Source of the DNA: Gnetum montanum
Taxonomy: Eukaryota; Streptophyta; Gnetopsida; Gnetales; Gnetaceae
DNA: 64,000 nt
Assembly (NCBI GenBank): GCA_015680685.1
Contig: MNCI01004661.1
Location: forward strand, 789,065 to 853,064
Direction: 5' to 3'
The translations under genes and the position numbers were made by a program. This document shows positions 11,562-22,032 of the stretch, one piece after another (the stretch's first letter is position 1; each line of letters begins with the position of its first letter). The notes under the pieces are model-generated. The model made no database searches. It saw nothing but the letters and a program-made list of their open reading frames with translations, and had not been told where the DNA came from.

Positions 11562-13457
11562 TCACCTCCCAAGAGCCAGATATGGGGCAGAATCTGATAC
11601 ATTTGTATTCGCGTGGTGGCGGTGTTTGCTTAAATCGTCCCTGCATTCTTGATAACATTTAGTTACCAATGGCAGTTCTTGAGAATGTTCGAAAAGTACC
11701 TGTTATAAACATCAACAGCACGAAAACGGAATGACAAGTCCCACGGAGAACAAGCAGGTCAGCCATGGGGTTTATTTAAAAATAAAAAAGAAAAAGAAAA
11801 CGGTATAGACTCAACATTTTTTAAAAGATATTCACCCCACCCACAAGCTGGTAACTCTGCGTTACCTCTAGGAATTGGGCCCAAAACTTGAAAGCTTGAA
11901 ATCAAAAGTCTTAAATCTTATAATAATAATAATAAGGCATACCTGGTGATCGGAACCGCAGCGGCGACCGATAAGAAGTAGGCGGCCTTGAACAGTTGCC
12001 ATTTGCAGGAGTAGCATCATCTTGAAAGGAAGCTCCGGCAGGGGCATCCAAGAGTCTGCTGCAAAGTCGTAACGCATGATCCCAGTGATACACCAATTCT
12101 GCTGATGCAACTTCTCTGTGTATGGGTACATGAAATCATGATACTTAGGATAGTAGTGCCCCCAACCTCTCCTGTGCCAGCACGCAGCATATACGAAGCC
12201 CTCCACCACAGTGCCGTAGCACAGTAGTGTGTGCAAGTTATCCTTACGCTTATCCTTACCCTTAAACATAGGAGGGGCCTTACGTAGCGTCGTGGTGGAC
12301 ATATCTACCACAAACATTACCATTGTCCTTCTGCCATAATAAGAAGGATTCGCTGAAAGGAAAGCTACATGGGCTCCCCCGCTCCACAATCCCCAATTAT
12401 ATTGTCTACTGCACAACAAACATAAAATACATATATATACATATATGAGAAAATGAAATTGAACTTTTATTTACATTTCTTTTATTTTAATTTATTTATC
12501 CAACCAGTATCATTTCCTTTCCATTTTCTATGACGTAACCCAACATAAGCTGTGGTTAAGTTTTCCATGCAAGGCTCTTTACTTAGCTTAACTTCTAAGT
12601 TTTCCAAACAAGGCTTTTACCTGCGTGGTAGATGCTTAATGCAAACTTGCTCCGAGAAATGGTCACTGCACACAGACAAAAATATTCACACAAATATATG
12701 AAACTGAACTTTTATATGTAATCATATATATGTGAGTTTTTACTTATGATATGTGGTGTTAAAATGCTGATAATTACATAAAAGTGCCTCATCCATGTAT
12801 GATATAAAACATGAGGGAGAGACAGCGTAATAAAAGAACTGAATTAAATTGGTACGCTGACCTGTAGTAGAACCACCCGGAAGGGCAAGAACACAGCTCT
12901 TCCGATGTGTATGTGGTGGTGGTGGCGGCGTTGGATGCGTATGTGGATGTAGATGTTAAATCACGCTGGAGTAGCTTTATCCTCACTCTACCGTTACTCT
13001 CATGACGAAATGGAGAGGCTCTGTCTGTGTGTGGCTGAGTTATAACGGAGAAGAAACAAATTTGTTGCAAGCGCTGCTGTCGTCGCACCAAGCTCACCTC
13101 CGAATCTGCTGCGGGGAATTTGGCGAGCAAGTCTCTCCAACATCTGCTCACTTGCTTCAGACTTCGCCTCACGTTGTGGCAACCAATGTTTGGGATTCTG
13201 GCCAAACATTCAAGGGCTAAATCGTTCAGAAGCCCCGGCAAAAGCGCAGCAGCTTCTTCTTTTGCTTCCTTCTCCTCCTTAATGCTATGTTCCTTTTCCT
13301 CTTGCTTGCCCTGAATTTTCCCATACCTAGCAGCAATGATGATGCTCCCTCTGGTCAAGCTGTTTTCACTATAGATTGAAAAATTGGATCTCATCAGCAA
13401 ATGGGCAGCCTCTTTTGTCCGATTGAAATCAAATATAGAACAGTTATATTCACCCAT
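11562..13457 (-). CDS. F-box/kelch-type protein, three exons
   Basis: Best model: exons 12862-13457, 11943-12408 and 11562-11699 on -, with introns of 453 and 243 bp. All four splice sites are canonical (ACAG|GTCAGC, TGTGCAG|T, CCAG|GTATGC, AACAG|GTAC). The three exons join in one frame with no internal stop, giving 399 codons, a usual length for plant F-box/kelch proteins. An F-box lies at about residues 72-112 (LPGLLNDLALECLARIP, then RSLKQVSRCWRDLL), after a Lys/Glu-rich stretch. A kelch-like unit lies at about 305-350 (MRYDFAADSWMPLPELP, then GRLLLIG). Proteins of this family act as substrate receptors of SCF ubiquitin ligases. The target cannot be read from sequence. The start is uncertain: ATG at 13457 is the first in frame, ATG at 13394 would give 378 residues. 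The third exon is short and kelch-poor, so a different 3' end is possible. It is the only intact-looking gene here. Confidence 0.65.
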
Positions 13458-13754
13458 GTTGATAGTTTCAATTTCCAATTTTTTTTTTATCTAAGAGTTC
13501 AGTGGAAAATCAAATATAGAAATTTTACTTTTCCATTGACATCGGAATTAATAATAAACAATACAGTAAACTTAAAATATCAATAAAAATATAACAAGAT
13601 TCAATAGATTAAATGTCAGATCCGATTTTGAATCAGCTTTAAAGCTGCATAGCCATATATTGCAGATTGCAGATTTCTCAAACTATAGTTTTCCTGGCTA
13701 TCCTTTTCTGTTATCACATGCAAAAGCCTCCATGGTTATCCCCTTCTTTATCAC
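13458..13754. other. Upstream region of the F-box gene
   Basis: Probable 5' untranslated/promoter region of the minus-strand gene, ending in the LINE remnant. It has a T10 run (13480-13489) and a 15-bp direct repeat AAATCAAATATAGAA at 13426-13440 and 13507-13521 that brackets the first ATG. No convincing TATA box or other gene. Confidence 0.3.
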
Positions 13755-14394
13755 GGGCCAAGCAGGCTTCAATTTTTGAACTTCCAAGATTTCTTTTCAC
13801 CAAACTGCAGGCTGTATGAAATCTTTAAATTTATATTATTTTGATAAAGTTGGGTTGGTTTGGATAGTTTTAATGTTCAAGGTGTTTGCCAATAGGTAAA
13901 CCCTGGTGAAGAAGACTTGAATTTTAGGTAGAGCAGGAAGTCTCCATTTTGGCTTGAAGGTGGACATCCAAAATTATTTTGATTCCTATTTTTGCCAAAG
14001 CCTATTGTAGCGATTAACAATGATTGAGGAGTTGTACAAAAGTTGAAATAGAACATGTTGCTTATAAGACAAAAGTTTCAATCCATTAGTGTGAAAAATC
14101 CTTTGCACTAAAGCATCCAACTATAAATATTGGTGAATAAAATTATAAATTTGATCAAAGCATTTCCAATGTAAATTATCAAACATTTTCGAAGAAATCC
14201 ATTGGTTGGCAAGACATAGACAACTAATGGAAATCACTCCCTTTTAAAACCAACAAATATCCATGCAAGAATTCATAATAGCAAGAGGAGTAGGTGAAAG
14301 AGGTGACCACCATGGACAAAGCTTAGAAAGAAGCATAAAATTGATCTTAACATTCATCCAATCTTTATAATTGTGTAATACCTACTAAGCCCTC
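13755..14394 (-). pseudogene. LINE ORF2 3' portion (continues the split LINE)
   Basis: The minus strand carries degenerate coding-like sequence that is contiguous with 28609 onward once element A and one copy of its duplication are removed. Motifs are weak and the boundary with host DNA is not resolved. The assignment rests mainly on the target duplication of A (CCCTC at 14390-14394, TCCTC at 28609-28613), which makes this the other half of the LINE's RT region. Confidence 0.4.
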
Positions 14395-15217
14395 TGATGA
14401 GTCATGAATTTGCTAAAAGTCGCAATAACGCACCCGCGATATCCCATCCGACGCGATATCGCAGCCTGTCTCCTCATCTATAAATAAGAGGCAGGTAGAT
14501 GAGAGGAAGTTAGCTTTTTATCAGTTTTAGTTTAAGTGTTAAGTTTTAGTTCTTGTTTTTTTTCCTCTCTTCCTTTTCCTCTCAGTGTATGCCCGTAGTG
14601 TGGTGAATGTAATTGTACGACATCCTTTATTCAAGTGTGACGTACTTGGATACACACATGACCAGCAATAAAGATCAAGATTACTTCATGATTATAGCAT
14701 TCACTTAGCTTAACTATTTAATTAATTGTTATTTACTGCTTTCCTAGTTAATCTCTTCTCACCCTTAAACTTATGTTAAAACGTGGAATGAGTATGACTT
14801 GATTATGAGCATTTAAGTGTGACTACTTGGTAACCCAGTAGCATACCCAAGATCTGCGCTTGGTAATCCCAGTAGTAGTTGTGCACGAAGTCCAAGATGT
14901 GTATGGATGATCAAGGAATGGATGCTCATCGCACTTAGGCTAGTTTAGATTCTCTTACCCTTTCCCTCTTAGCTTAGATAATATTACTTTACATTGCCTT
15001 CAAGAGTAGCGTTAGATTAGAAACCCATCATACACCTCACTTTGGACTAAACCATACGTGATAAACCTAATACTAGTCCAGGTGGGAAGACAGCGAACTG
15101 CGACCTAAGGATAACTGCCTGGATACCACAACTAGCCTGTCTACAGAGTTCGACCTGATCATGCATAAAACGCTCGTATTTGTATGGTTGAGTGTAGGGG
15201 TACCTTGTCACTCATCA
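14395..15217 (+). repeat. 5' LTR of element A
   Basis: 823 bp, TGATGAGTC...CTCATCA. U3 has two GATATC palindromes (14435-14465) before a TATA box (CTATAAATAAG, 14480-14490). An AATAAAGAT polyadenylation-type signal lies at 14669-14677. Relative to the 3' LTR it has about 80 extra bases (around 14545-14630), which were lost from that copy. Confidence 0.85.
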
Positions 15218-15236
15218 TTGGCACCATTGCCAGGGA
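15218..15236 (+). promoter_or_regulatory. Primer binding site of element A
   Basis: TTGGCACCATTGCCAGGGA directly after the 5' LTR. It matches, with a few changes, the TGGCGCCGTTGCCGGGGA site (tRNA-Asp) known from Athila/Calypso elements. Confidence 0.7.
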
Positions 15237-15358
15237 TGGTGCTAGTTATCTAGATTAGTTATATCATACAAGGTCACTGTACAGGAACTAACGATATATA
15301 TTTCAGGAAGAAATCATTATAAAAAGTCACATACAAATTCACACACAGTTTCACAATC

Positions 15359-17635
15359 ATGCCTCTCCTACAAGACTATGATAATGCCATACCTAGTGAG
15401 GAAATTCATTGGAGAACCAACAGAATTGATGATGAAGATGAAGTCTAGAGTACTCAACCTTATGCAGGAGTCCCCTACATTTATGAACATCCCAATGATA
15501 CTCAAAGACTCTCGTCATCCAACTCTGACACTTTTAGTGAGGATGAGACATCCCATAGAACGAGGAGGCTTAAAAGGCCTAGGACCTTCTCAATAACTAA
15601 CAAGAACTTACTTGGGGATGAATGGAAGACTTACAAAAGTCATAACGAGTTTTATAGCTCCTTCTCTTTCTCTACTCCTTCAACGTCAGATTGTGACACG
15701 GATGACTATGTTTCAAGGGATCAGCATAGAACTAAAATCGAGCTCACAGAGAAAATCAAGAACGCCAACATAAACGAAGGCAACATCATCCCAACTTACA
15801 AACTCACAACCTACTTAGTGATGATGAACCCCTGCTGGCCACTAAGAGACTAATACCAATACAAGAGGCTATTCGAATCTCCCATAGGCATCGTAAAGAG
15901 AGCCATCTACCTAGGATTGATTTAAATAACTTCCCTAATTTCTCAAGAGGCTATGACTTAGATCCACATCAACATTTACAAGCCTTCTATGATGCCTACG
16001 CATGGAACAACATTGATAATGGTTGGCAAAAATTCAAGCTCTTCCCTATGACACTCGTTGGCCAAGCAAAAGTATGGTATAGATCATTAAAACCAAATTC
16101 AATACGACGTTGGTCAACAATGGTAGAACTCTTTAATGAAAAGTATCAAACCTACGCAAGAGTGTTAACCTTGAGGAAACAAATCCAAGGATGGAAACAA
16201 ACACAACATGAAGCTTTGGACATGGCCTTAGAGAGATATTATGCACTATTAAACAACTATCCAGGCCATGGGTTTTCCGAGGAAAGGCTAATGTACTCTA
16301 TTATTGATGGCTACGTAATGAGACAAGAGAGACCTTAGTCATGTATGCCCAAGGTCAACTATATGAACTACAAACCCATCAAGTCCAAGAGCTTATTAAA
16401 CAGGTAGCAAAAGAAGAAGGAGAAATGGCTAGATGGGAGAGTGTTGAAAAACATCAACAGGACCAAAATCTCAACTTAACAAAGGTCCATGATCATAAGA
16501 AGGAGAAATCAACCTATCACAAGGAGAAAGAACCATCTTTGCCAGTACGACAATCATTAGAAGAAGTCGAGGCAAAGATCAATAAGATGTTCGAATGGAC
16601 GTATCAAAAGTGTGGAGAATTCATCAACATTATTGGAGATAAAATTTTGACAACCCAAGAAGCAGGACAAAATGTTAGACAATCAGAAAGAAGGGATAAG
16701 GAAAATAAGAGCTCAACTACCAATCATACATATGAATGCAACATATTCCTGTACGATCACCCCAAGGGCCAATGCCCAATCTTGTTACATTTACATGAGC
16801 ATTGGGAAAACACGTTACATCTAGAGTTTGTACAGAGATACTATGTTCGATCATAGTGGCAACAATCCTAGTCATGGGGAAGACCACCACTAAACTTGAG
16901 ACACCCTTCGTATCATCTGAACCCAAACGCTTATCTTGTTCAACATCCTATTTCTCCAGCTGGGCCAACGCACTTTATCTCACCACAATACCATTCTCCT
17001 TAATACTATCAACCCATGTCTTCAACACAACCACCACCTTGTGCATCTTATACTCCTCTTAACTTTTAACATTCTCATTTTTTCCCTCCTACATCGCCAC
17101 CAGTTGTTCCTAAGGTGCCTGCACCACAAAAACAACCCACGAACATTACTTGTGCTACTACTTCCAATAGCAGTGAGAGACCTTAGCAACATTGATGGCA
17201 TCCCTTCTTTAGAAATGACCCTAGGAAGGGACAACATAATTCCAAGGCCACTAAATCCTCCAACTTAGCACAAGTCCAACCCTGTGGTGCACCCTTATCT
17301 TCAAACGCAACACCTCATGTAATATCATCAGGGCCACCAATTCACACTCTAACAACCACATGACCAATGAACACAGGAATGGAGAGCAACAACCCAATCC
17401 TTGCATACCATCTAACGGTCCCAAATATCATAGTGGGTCAACTCGTTATCCAGGGACTACATCATATAAATTGCCCCACTATGCTTACTATAATCAAGTG
17501 TGTGAAACCCGATCGGGTAAGTACGGCCAAGTTCCAATATTTTCAACATGCAAGGATCCCCATCATCATTTATTAATCCTTGTCATCCTCAAACATTTAG
17601 CTATGAGAGATATTCGCCATTCTAATAACAAGTAG
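15359..17635 (+). pseudogene. gag of element A
   Basis: The ATG at 15359 starts a frame that is homologous to the start of element C gag (both contain EIHWRTN, a P-Y-x-x-EHPN block and FSEDxTSHR). The core at about 15930-16420 shows FSRGYDLDPHQHLQAF, WNNIDNGWQ, GQAKVWYRSLKP and ELFNEKYQTYARV, the capsid-type domain of Athila/Tat gag. A one-base deletion near 16310 shifts the frame. Near 16735-16800 lies C-x6-HPKG-x-C-x4-H. The rest (16860-17635) is Pro/His-rich and broken. Gag would assemble the particle. The core is unusually well preserved for this window. Confidence 0.8.
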
Positions 17636-19007
17636 GATTAATAACCACTTTTTATTTTCTTTGATTTTACAACTTTTTGTTTTCCAGTTTTTTATGTTTC
17701 CATTTTTTGTTTTATCTTTTTGTATTTTTGTCTTTTTACAAGTAATCTCGTCTACTAATAAAACACTCATGTGGATCGTTGGTTGAGGTGTGTTCTATGT
17801 TATCAAGTCTCGAGTGATCAATTATTTGGACAGTGAGCCCATTACACCCACTCATCCATTCTACAAATAAGAGGGTCTGTTCAAGGGTACAGTGATATCC
17901 TTGACATTCTTAAAAATTTAAATTAATTTTGTGTTCATTGTACCCAGAATGAAGAAGGATGGACCAAGAGGGAATGATTAGGATGTGACATCAAGGGGAC
18001 TTGCAGATTCTCTTTGGTGACGTCTGTGAGAGTTATCATGCAACATGGTTGTACTAAGATCCTTGTAGATCTAACGAAAAATGGGAGTAAGAGTAATCAC
18101 AAGGGCACTAAAAAATCCAATGCTATTCTAGGGGGTCCCATTGGAAAGATATGCACACATGCCTGAAGGTTGGTGGCTTCTTTGGATTCAGTATTCAAAA
18201 AGAAAAAAAAGGAGAAAAAAGAAAAAAAACACAGAAAAAAGAAGTGCCACAAAACACAACAATCACTCCTCCCTTGAATAAAATGCCAAGTGATCATACA
18301 CCTTGTTGTTATGGTACTCTCATAGTTTTTGATCATAGGATGAAACAATGTGATGTCACTGATTAGAGGAATGGACTTGGTCCTAATCTTGGAACGACGG
18401 GTTAATGACACGTTAATCATGCTTTACACGTAGGATTCACTATGCCCTAGGTCAATTACCTCATGTTCCAATCTCTACTATACTTCATCTCATCTCACTG
18501 TTCGTGTAATTGTAGCTCGTGTCGTGTGTAACATAGAATTCTTACCTCATTCCAATGATATTCACATGTGTGTGTTTTGTGGAGTTAGTGTGGATTACCT
18601 CTAATCCTTCAAGTGCCCATGGACACTTTAAGTGTGGTTACACAAGGGCATTATAGGTTGGAACATGCTTTGGGGAGGACCCACTTGTGTAATCTTTTGT
18701 AATTCTCACTTATGACATCGCTCACACACACCATTTCTTACCCTTAGCGTATTTTCAAATGATTTTCTTTCCCTACTACTATCCCTCTGAATAATCATGT
18801 TCTTGTGTACCATTACATGACCTTTTTCTTTACCACCCAAGGTCCTTCTTGATAAAACCCACAGATCATTATTCGTGCCTTCCAAACCATCTAATTACCC
18901 TAGAACCCTTTAACAATCTTCCAGATATCCTTAGTTTACATTGTTTAATTTCAAAAAAAAATTTATTAAAAATTCAGTACATTCTCTAAGTGCCCTAACT
19001 TTGATGA

Positions 19008-19020
19008 AAATATATATATG
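19008..19020 (+). promoter_or_regulatory. Candidate internal TATA box of element A
   Basis: AAATATATATATG stands about 490 bases before the ORF3 ATG. Its position matches TATATATATG boxes before ORF3 in C and D, and the 200 bases that follow align with C. Function is inferred from conservation only. Confidence 0.4.
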
Positions 19021-19191
19021 TGACCCCCCTATGCTAATCAACATCATTTACAACTATTCAAGCAGGGGAAGTTTTTCAAATTTCTCTCTACAACTCATGA
19101 TTGCACGTCTCTTGCTTTCATATCCATAACTTGCTCACTAGTACTCTAATTTTCATTCCATTTGAACCTACTTAAACCCGAAGTGTTCAGC

Positions 19192-19209
19192 TTAGTCATG
19201 GGGGAGGGG
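19192..19209 (+). promoter_or_regulatory. Internal polypurine tract of element A
   Basis: TTAGTCATGGGGGAGGGG resembles the terminal tract CAGTCATGGGGGTA at 20451-20464. Equivalent internal copies exist in B, C and D. Confidence 0.45.
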
Positions 19210-19513
19210 CACTTGCCGAATAGTGCATAAATGTTTTGAACTTCATCATCACCCGAAGGACATCTTTAAGGGTAATTAGTTGTAAAATTAAGAACAAAAT
19301 GTGTCAAAAACAACTTCATCCCCTTAGCTATACCAGAAAATTAAATTTGGAAACCACCTAAGCAAAGAGTACTTAACATTATAATCTTTCAGGGACATGT
19401 TCTTCCAATAATTAACATCACACAGAAATAAAGTAAATCTATTAAGGCAAGCAGTAAGGTATAACCTAACTTTTGTAACAACCTTACTAACAATTGGTCC
19501 CATGTGATTGCAG

Positions 19514-20281
19514 ATGGCTCTGAAATGTGGATAACAGGAAGGTCCTGCTTAAGGTGTGATCAAAAGGCCTAGGAGAGGTGAAGGACAAGTTCTTTCTGAA
19601 CAACATGCATAGCAGGAGGAACAATCATTTAGTATCCACTAAGAAGACCCTGCTGCTATACAATCAAGGTAGGTGGAAGGAAGATCTGTAGCAACGTCTG
19701 AATAGGGACAATATCTCACATTGCACTAGGATTGTGTTTAGACCATCCATGAAAGGTCCATATTCACTATAGTGATCATGGAATTAAACTTTGGACCTTT
19801 CACATAATTTGCTCCCAAGGTCATTAGGGAATACCTTAAAGGATCCCCATTATGGCTTACCCTCTCTGAAAGCAGTGCTTGGTACTTAGGGAAAACGTAC
19901 CAATTTTGGCACAATAAAGAAGAAGGCACCACGGTTAACATTTGTGGTATGACTGTTGATTTCTCTATTCAAGCCATTTCGAAAGTATTAAACCTTCCGA
20001 ATACAGGCCCAAAGGTTGCTCAGAACTGGCTGGACACTTTTAGAACTGAGCAACCTAATAAACTATTGATAGAGAATAAAAGGGTGGTGGAAGAAAAAGA
20101 GAAGGCTGACTAGGATGCCTCTATGGCACAAGCACAAACTTACGTGTACACCAAGGTATTTAAGGCCTTACAAGAGGAGGAACTCCATGCCATACTTCAA
20201 CGCCATCAAATCCCAAGACCTGGAGTGCAAGAAAAGGGAAAGACACCCATGGAGGAGCCACCGCCACTAGGATCTACATGA
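19514..20281 (+). pseudogene. ORF3 of element A (Transposase_32-like domain, internally deleted)
   Basis: One frame from the ATG at 19514, which directly follows an acceptor-like TTGCAG, to a TGA at 20279-20281; it carries several stops but no frameshift. It reads ELNFGPFT, KGSPLWLTLSESSAWYLGKT, YQFWHNKEEG and TVDFSIQAISKVLNLP. The last part is the 'V-DFS-xAI-xxLxLP' signature of the plant protein family called Transposase_32 / putative plant transposon protein. Compared with element C two blocks are missing: about 1.2 kb after VAQNW and about 0.9 kb after KALQEE. The remaining middle (ENKRVVEEKEKAD) is coiled-coil-like. The function of the domain is unknown. Its place, 3' of gag and before the PPT, is where Athila elements may carry an env-like frame. 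Confidence 0.6.
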
Positions 20282-20450
20282 GTTCCATCCAATTGTTTAG
20301 TCATAGGATTTTTTTTTGTGTTGTGTCTCAATTTTGTTCTAACTTCACACTATGGCATGAATCCATCCTAGCTAGTCAATAATCCCATACCTATCCACTG
20401 TGTAATCAATGGAGCATGTTCTCACCTTAACTCAAGGATGAGTTTTCATT

Positions 20451-20464
20451 CAGTCATGGGGGTA
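20451..20464 (+). promoter_or_regulatory. Polypurine tract of element A
   Basis: CAGTCATGGGGGTA ends exactly where the 3' LTR (TGATGAAT) begins. It is preceded by AAGGATGAGTTTTCATT, which is conserved before the 3' LTRs of B and C. Confidence 0.7.
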
Positions 20465-20996
20465 TGATGAATTATGAATTTGCTGATAGTCACAATAACA
20501 CACCCATGATAATGCACCCGTGATATTGCATCCGACGCAATATCGCGTACGTGATATCGCATACGTGATATCACAGCCTATCTCCTCATCTATAAATAAG
20601 AGGTAGGTAGATGAGAGGAAGTAAGCTTTTTGTCAGTTTTAGTTGAAGTGTTAAGTTTTAGTTCGAGTGTGATGTACTTGGACACATACATGATTGACAA
20701 TAAAGATCGATATTACTTCATCATTGCAACTTTCACTTAGCTTAACTATTTAATTAATTGTTATTTACTGCTTTCCTAGTTAATCTATTCTCACCCTTAA
20801 ACTTATGTTAAAACATGGAATTGGTACTACTTGATTACGAGCATTTAAGTGTGACTACTTGGTAACCCAGTAGCGTACCTAGGATCTACACATGGTAATC
20901 CTAGTAGTAGTCGTGCACGAAGTCCAAGATGTGTATGGATGATCAAGGACCAAATGCTCATCGTACTTAGGCTAGTTTAGATTCTCTTACCCTTTC
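20465..20996 (+). repeat. 3' LTR of element A, left part
   Basis: Begins TGATGAAT. U3 holds more GATATC-type units than the 5' LTR (GATATTG, CAATATCG, then TACGTGATATC twice, 20530-20575). The TATA box is at about 20590. The sequence stops in CTTAC|CCTTTC, where B is inserted; the target copy CTTTC is 20992-20996. Confidence 0.85.
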
Positions 20997-21893
20997 TGAT
21001 GAGACCCAATATCGCATAGCGATATCGTGGCCACCGTGATATCGCATCCTATGCGATATCGTGTACGCAATATTGCGGTGCATCTTCATATCTATAAATA
21101 AGAGGTGGCTCTCCCTTGTTTCCTTATCCTAGGCTAGAAGTAGGGAAACTCTGGCAGATAGATCACTCCAAAGGTAGAATATTTTCCATGTGCCCATAGT
21201 AGGAGTTCTAAAGTGAACGGATCTTTATTCGAGCAACATTGTACTTGAACACAAGTTGTGTACGACAATAAAGATAAAATTCCTGGATAAACCTTGCAGT
21301 GCATGGAATAGGATTTTATTTAATGTTATTTATTGCTTTCTCTCTCACCCTTATCTCCTAGTAATGCGAAATGAGTACGACTTGATTACAAGCATTTAAG
21401 GATTTGTACGGATAATCAAGGAACAGATGCTCATCGCACTTAGGCTAAATTAGATTCTCTCAACCCTTTCCTCCTAGTTAAGTGCCTTAGTATGACCATT
21501 TTGAGCACGTGTGTTACGTGTGGTGATCCCAACAACGATTAGCGTATGGTAGCGATGGTTGCATCAGTTCAGGGTGTGTACGGTAAGTTGGAACAGATGC
21601 TGATGCTAGGTAATTTAGACTTAGTTCATTAGTTAGAGTTAGTAATTAGTTTCTCAACCCTTCACCTTGTTAGCATAGGGGACATAAAACATAAAAGACT
21701 ATAAAAATCATATACCTTGGACTCACTTAACCATACACCATGACAACTACAAGTAAGTTTGGGAAGATAATGAATGATTAACCCTAAGTGTTTCACGGGG
21801 TGTGTAGGCACTTAGTCTGCACAGTTCGACTGGATTGCGCGTGCTACACTTGTATTCGTATGGTTGAGGGTAGGGGTACCTCGCCACTCATCA
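20997..21893 (+). repeat. 5' LTR of element B
   Basis: 897 bp, TGATGAGACC...CTCATCA. The U3 region 21005-21085 holds alternating CAATATCGC / GATATCG units. TATA box CTATAAATAAG at 21100-21110. AATAAAGAT at 21266-21274. Confidence 0.88.
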
Positions 21894-21912
21894 TTGGCAT
21901 CGTTGCCAGGGA
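21894..21912 (+). promoter_or_regulatory. Primer binding site of element B
   Basis: TTGGCATCGTTGCCAGGGA directly after the LTR; Athila-type tRNA-Asp-like site, closest in the window to TGGCGCCGTTGCCGGGGA. Confidence 0.7.
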
Positions 21913-22032
21913 CTAAGTGTTTGTGCACTAAATAGAACATAGGATATCACTCACATCGTTGGGATCCTAAATGAACCTTTGGGTTAATTAAAAGAAATAT
22001 TATATAATGGTAAAATTAGCACACTAATAACA

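Larger units (their letters stand above)
17636..19513 (+). other. Non-coding internal region of element A
   Basis: T-rich after 17640, then mixed. It holds the position that pol occupies in autonomous relatives, but no pol motif is found. Landmarks shared with B, C and D are the GGGAGGACCCACTTG block at 18673-18690, a TATATATATG box at 19011-19020, a TTAGTCATGGGGGAGGGG tract at 19192-19209 and an acceptor-like TTGCAG at 19508-19513. Confidence 0.6.

Noticed and set aside
19738-19941. Open frame on - similar to one at 33259-33525 on +
   Set aside because: Both are antisense to ORF3 of A and C. Their similarity only reflects homology of the sense strands.
20500-20580. Regularly spaced GATATC repeats considered as a CRISPR array or origin
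   Set aside because: Units are short, palindromic, without unique spacers, and lie at the same place in every LTR of a plant retroelement family. A promoter array is the better reading.
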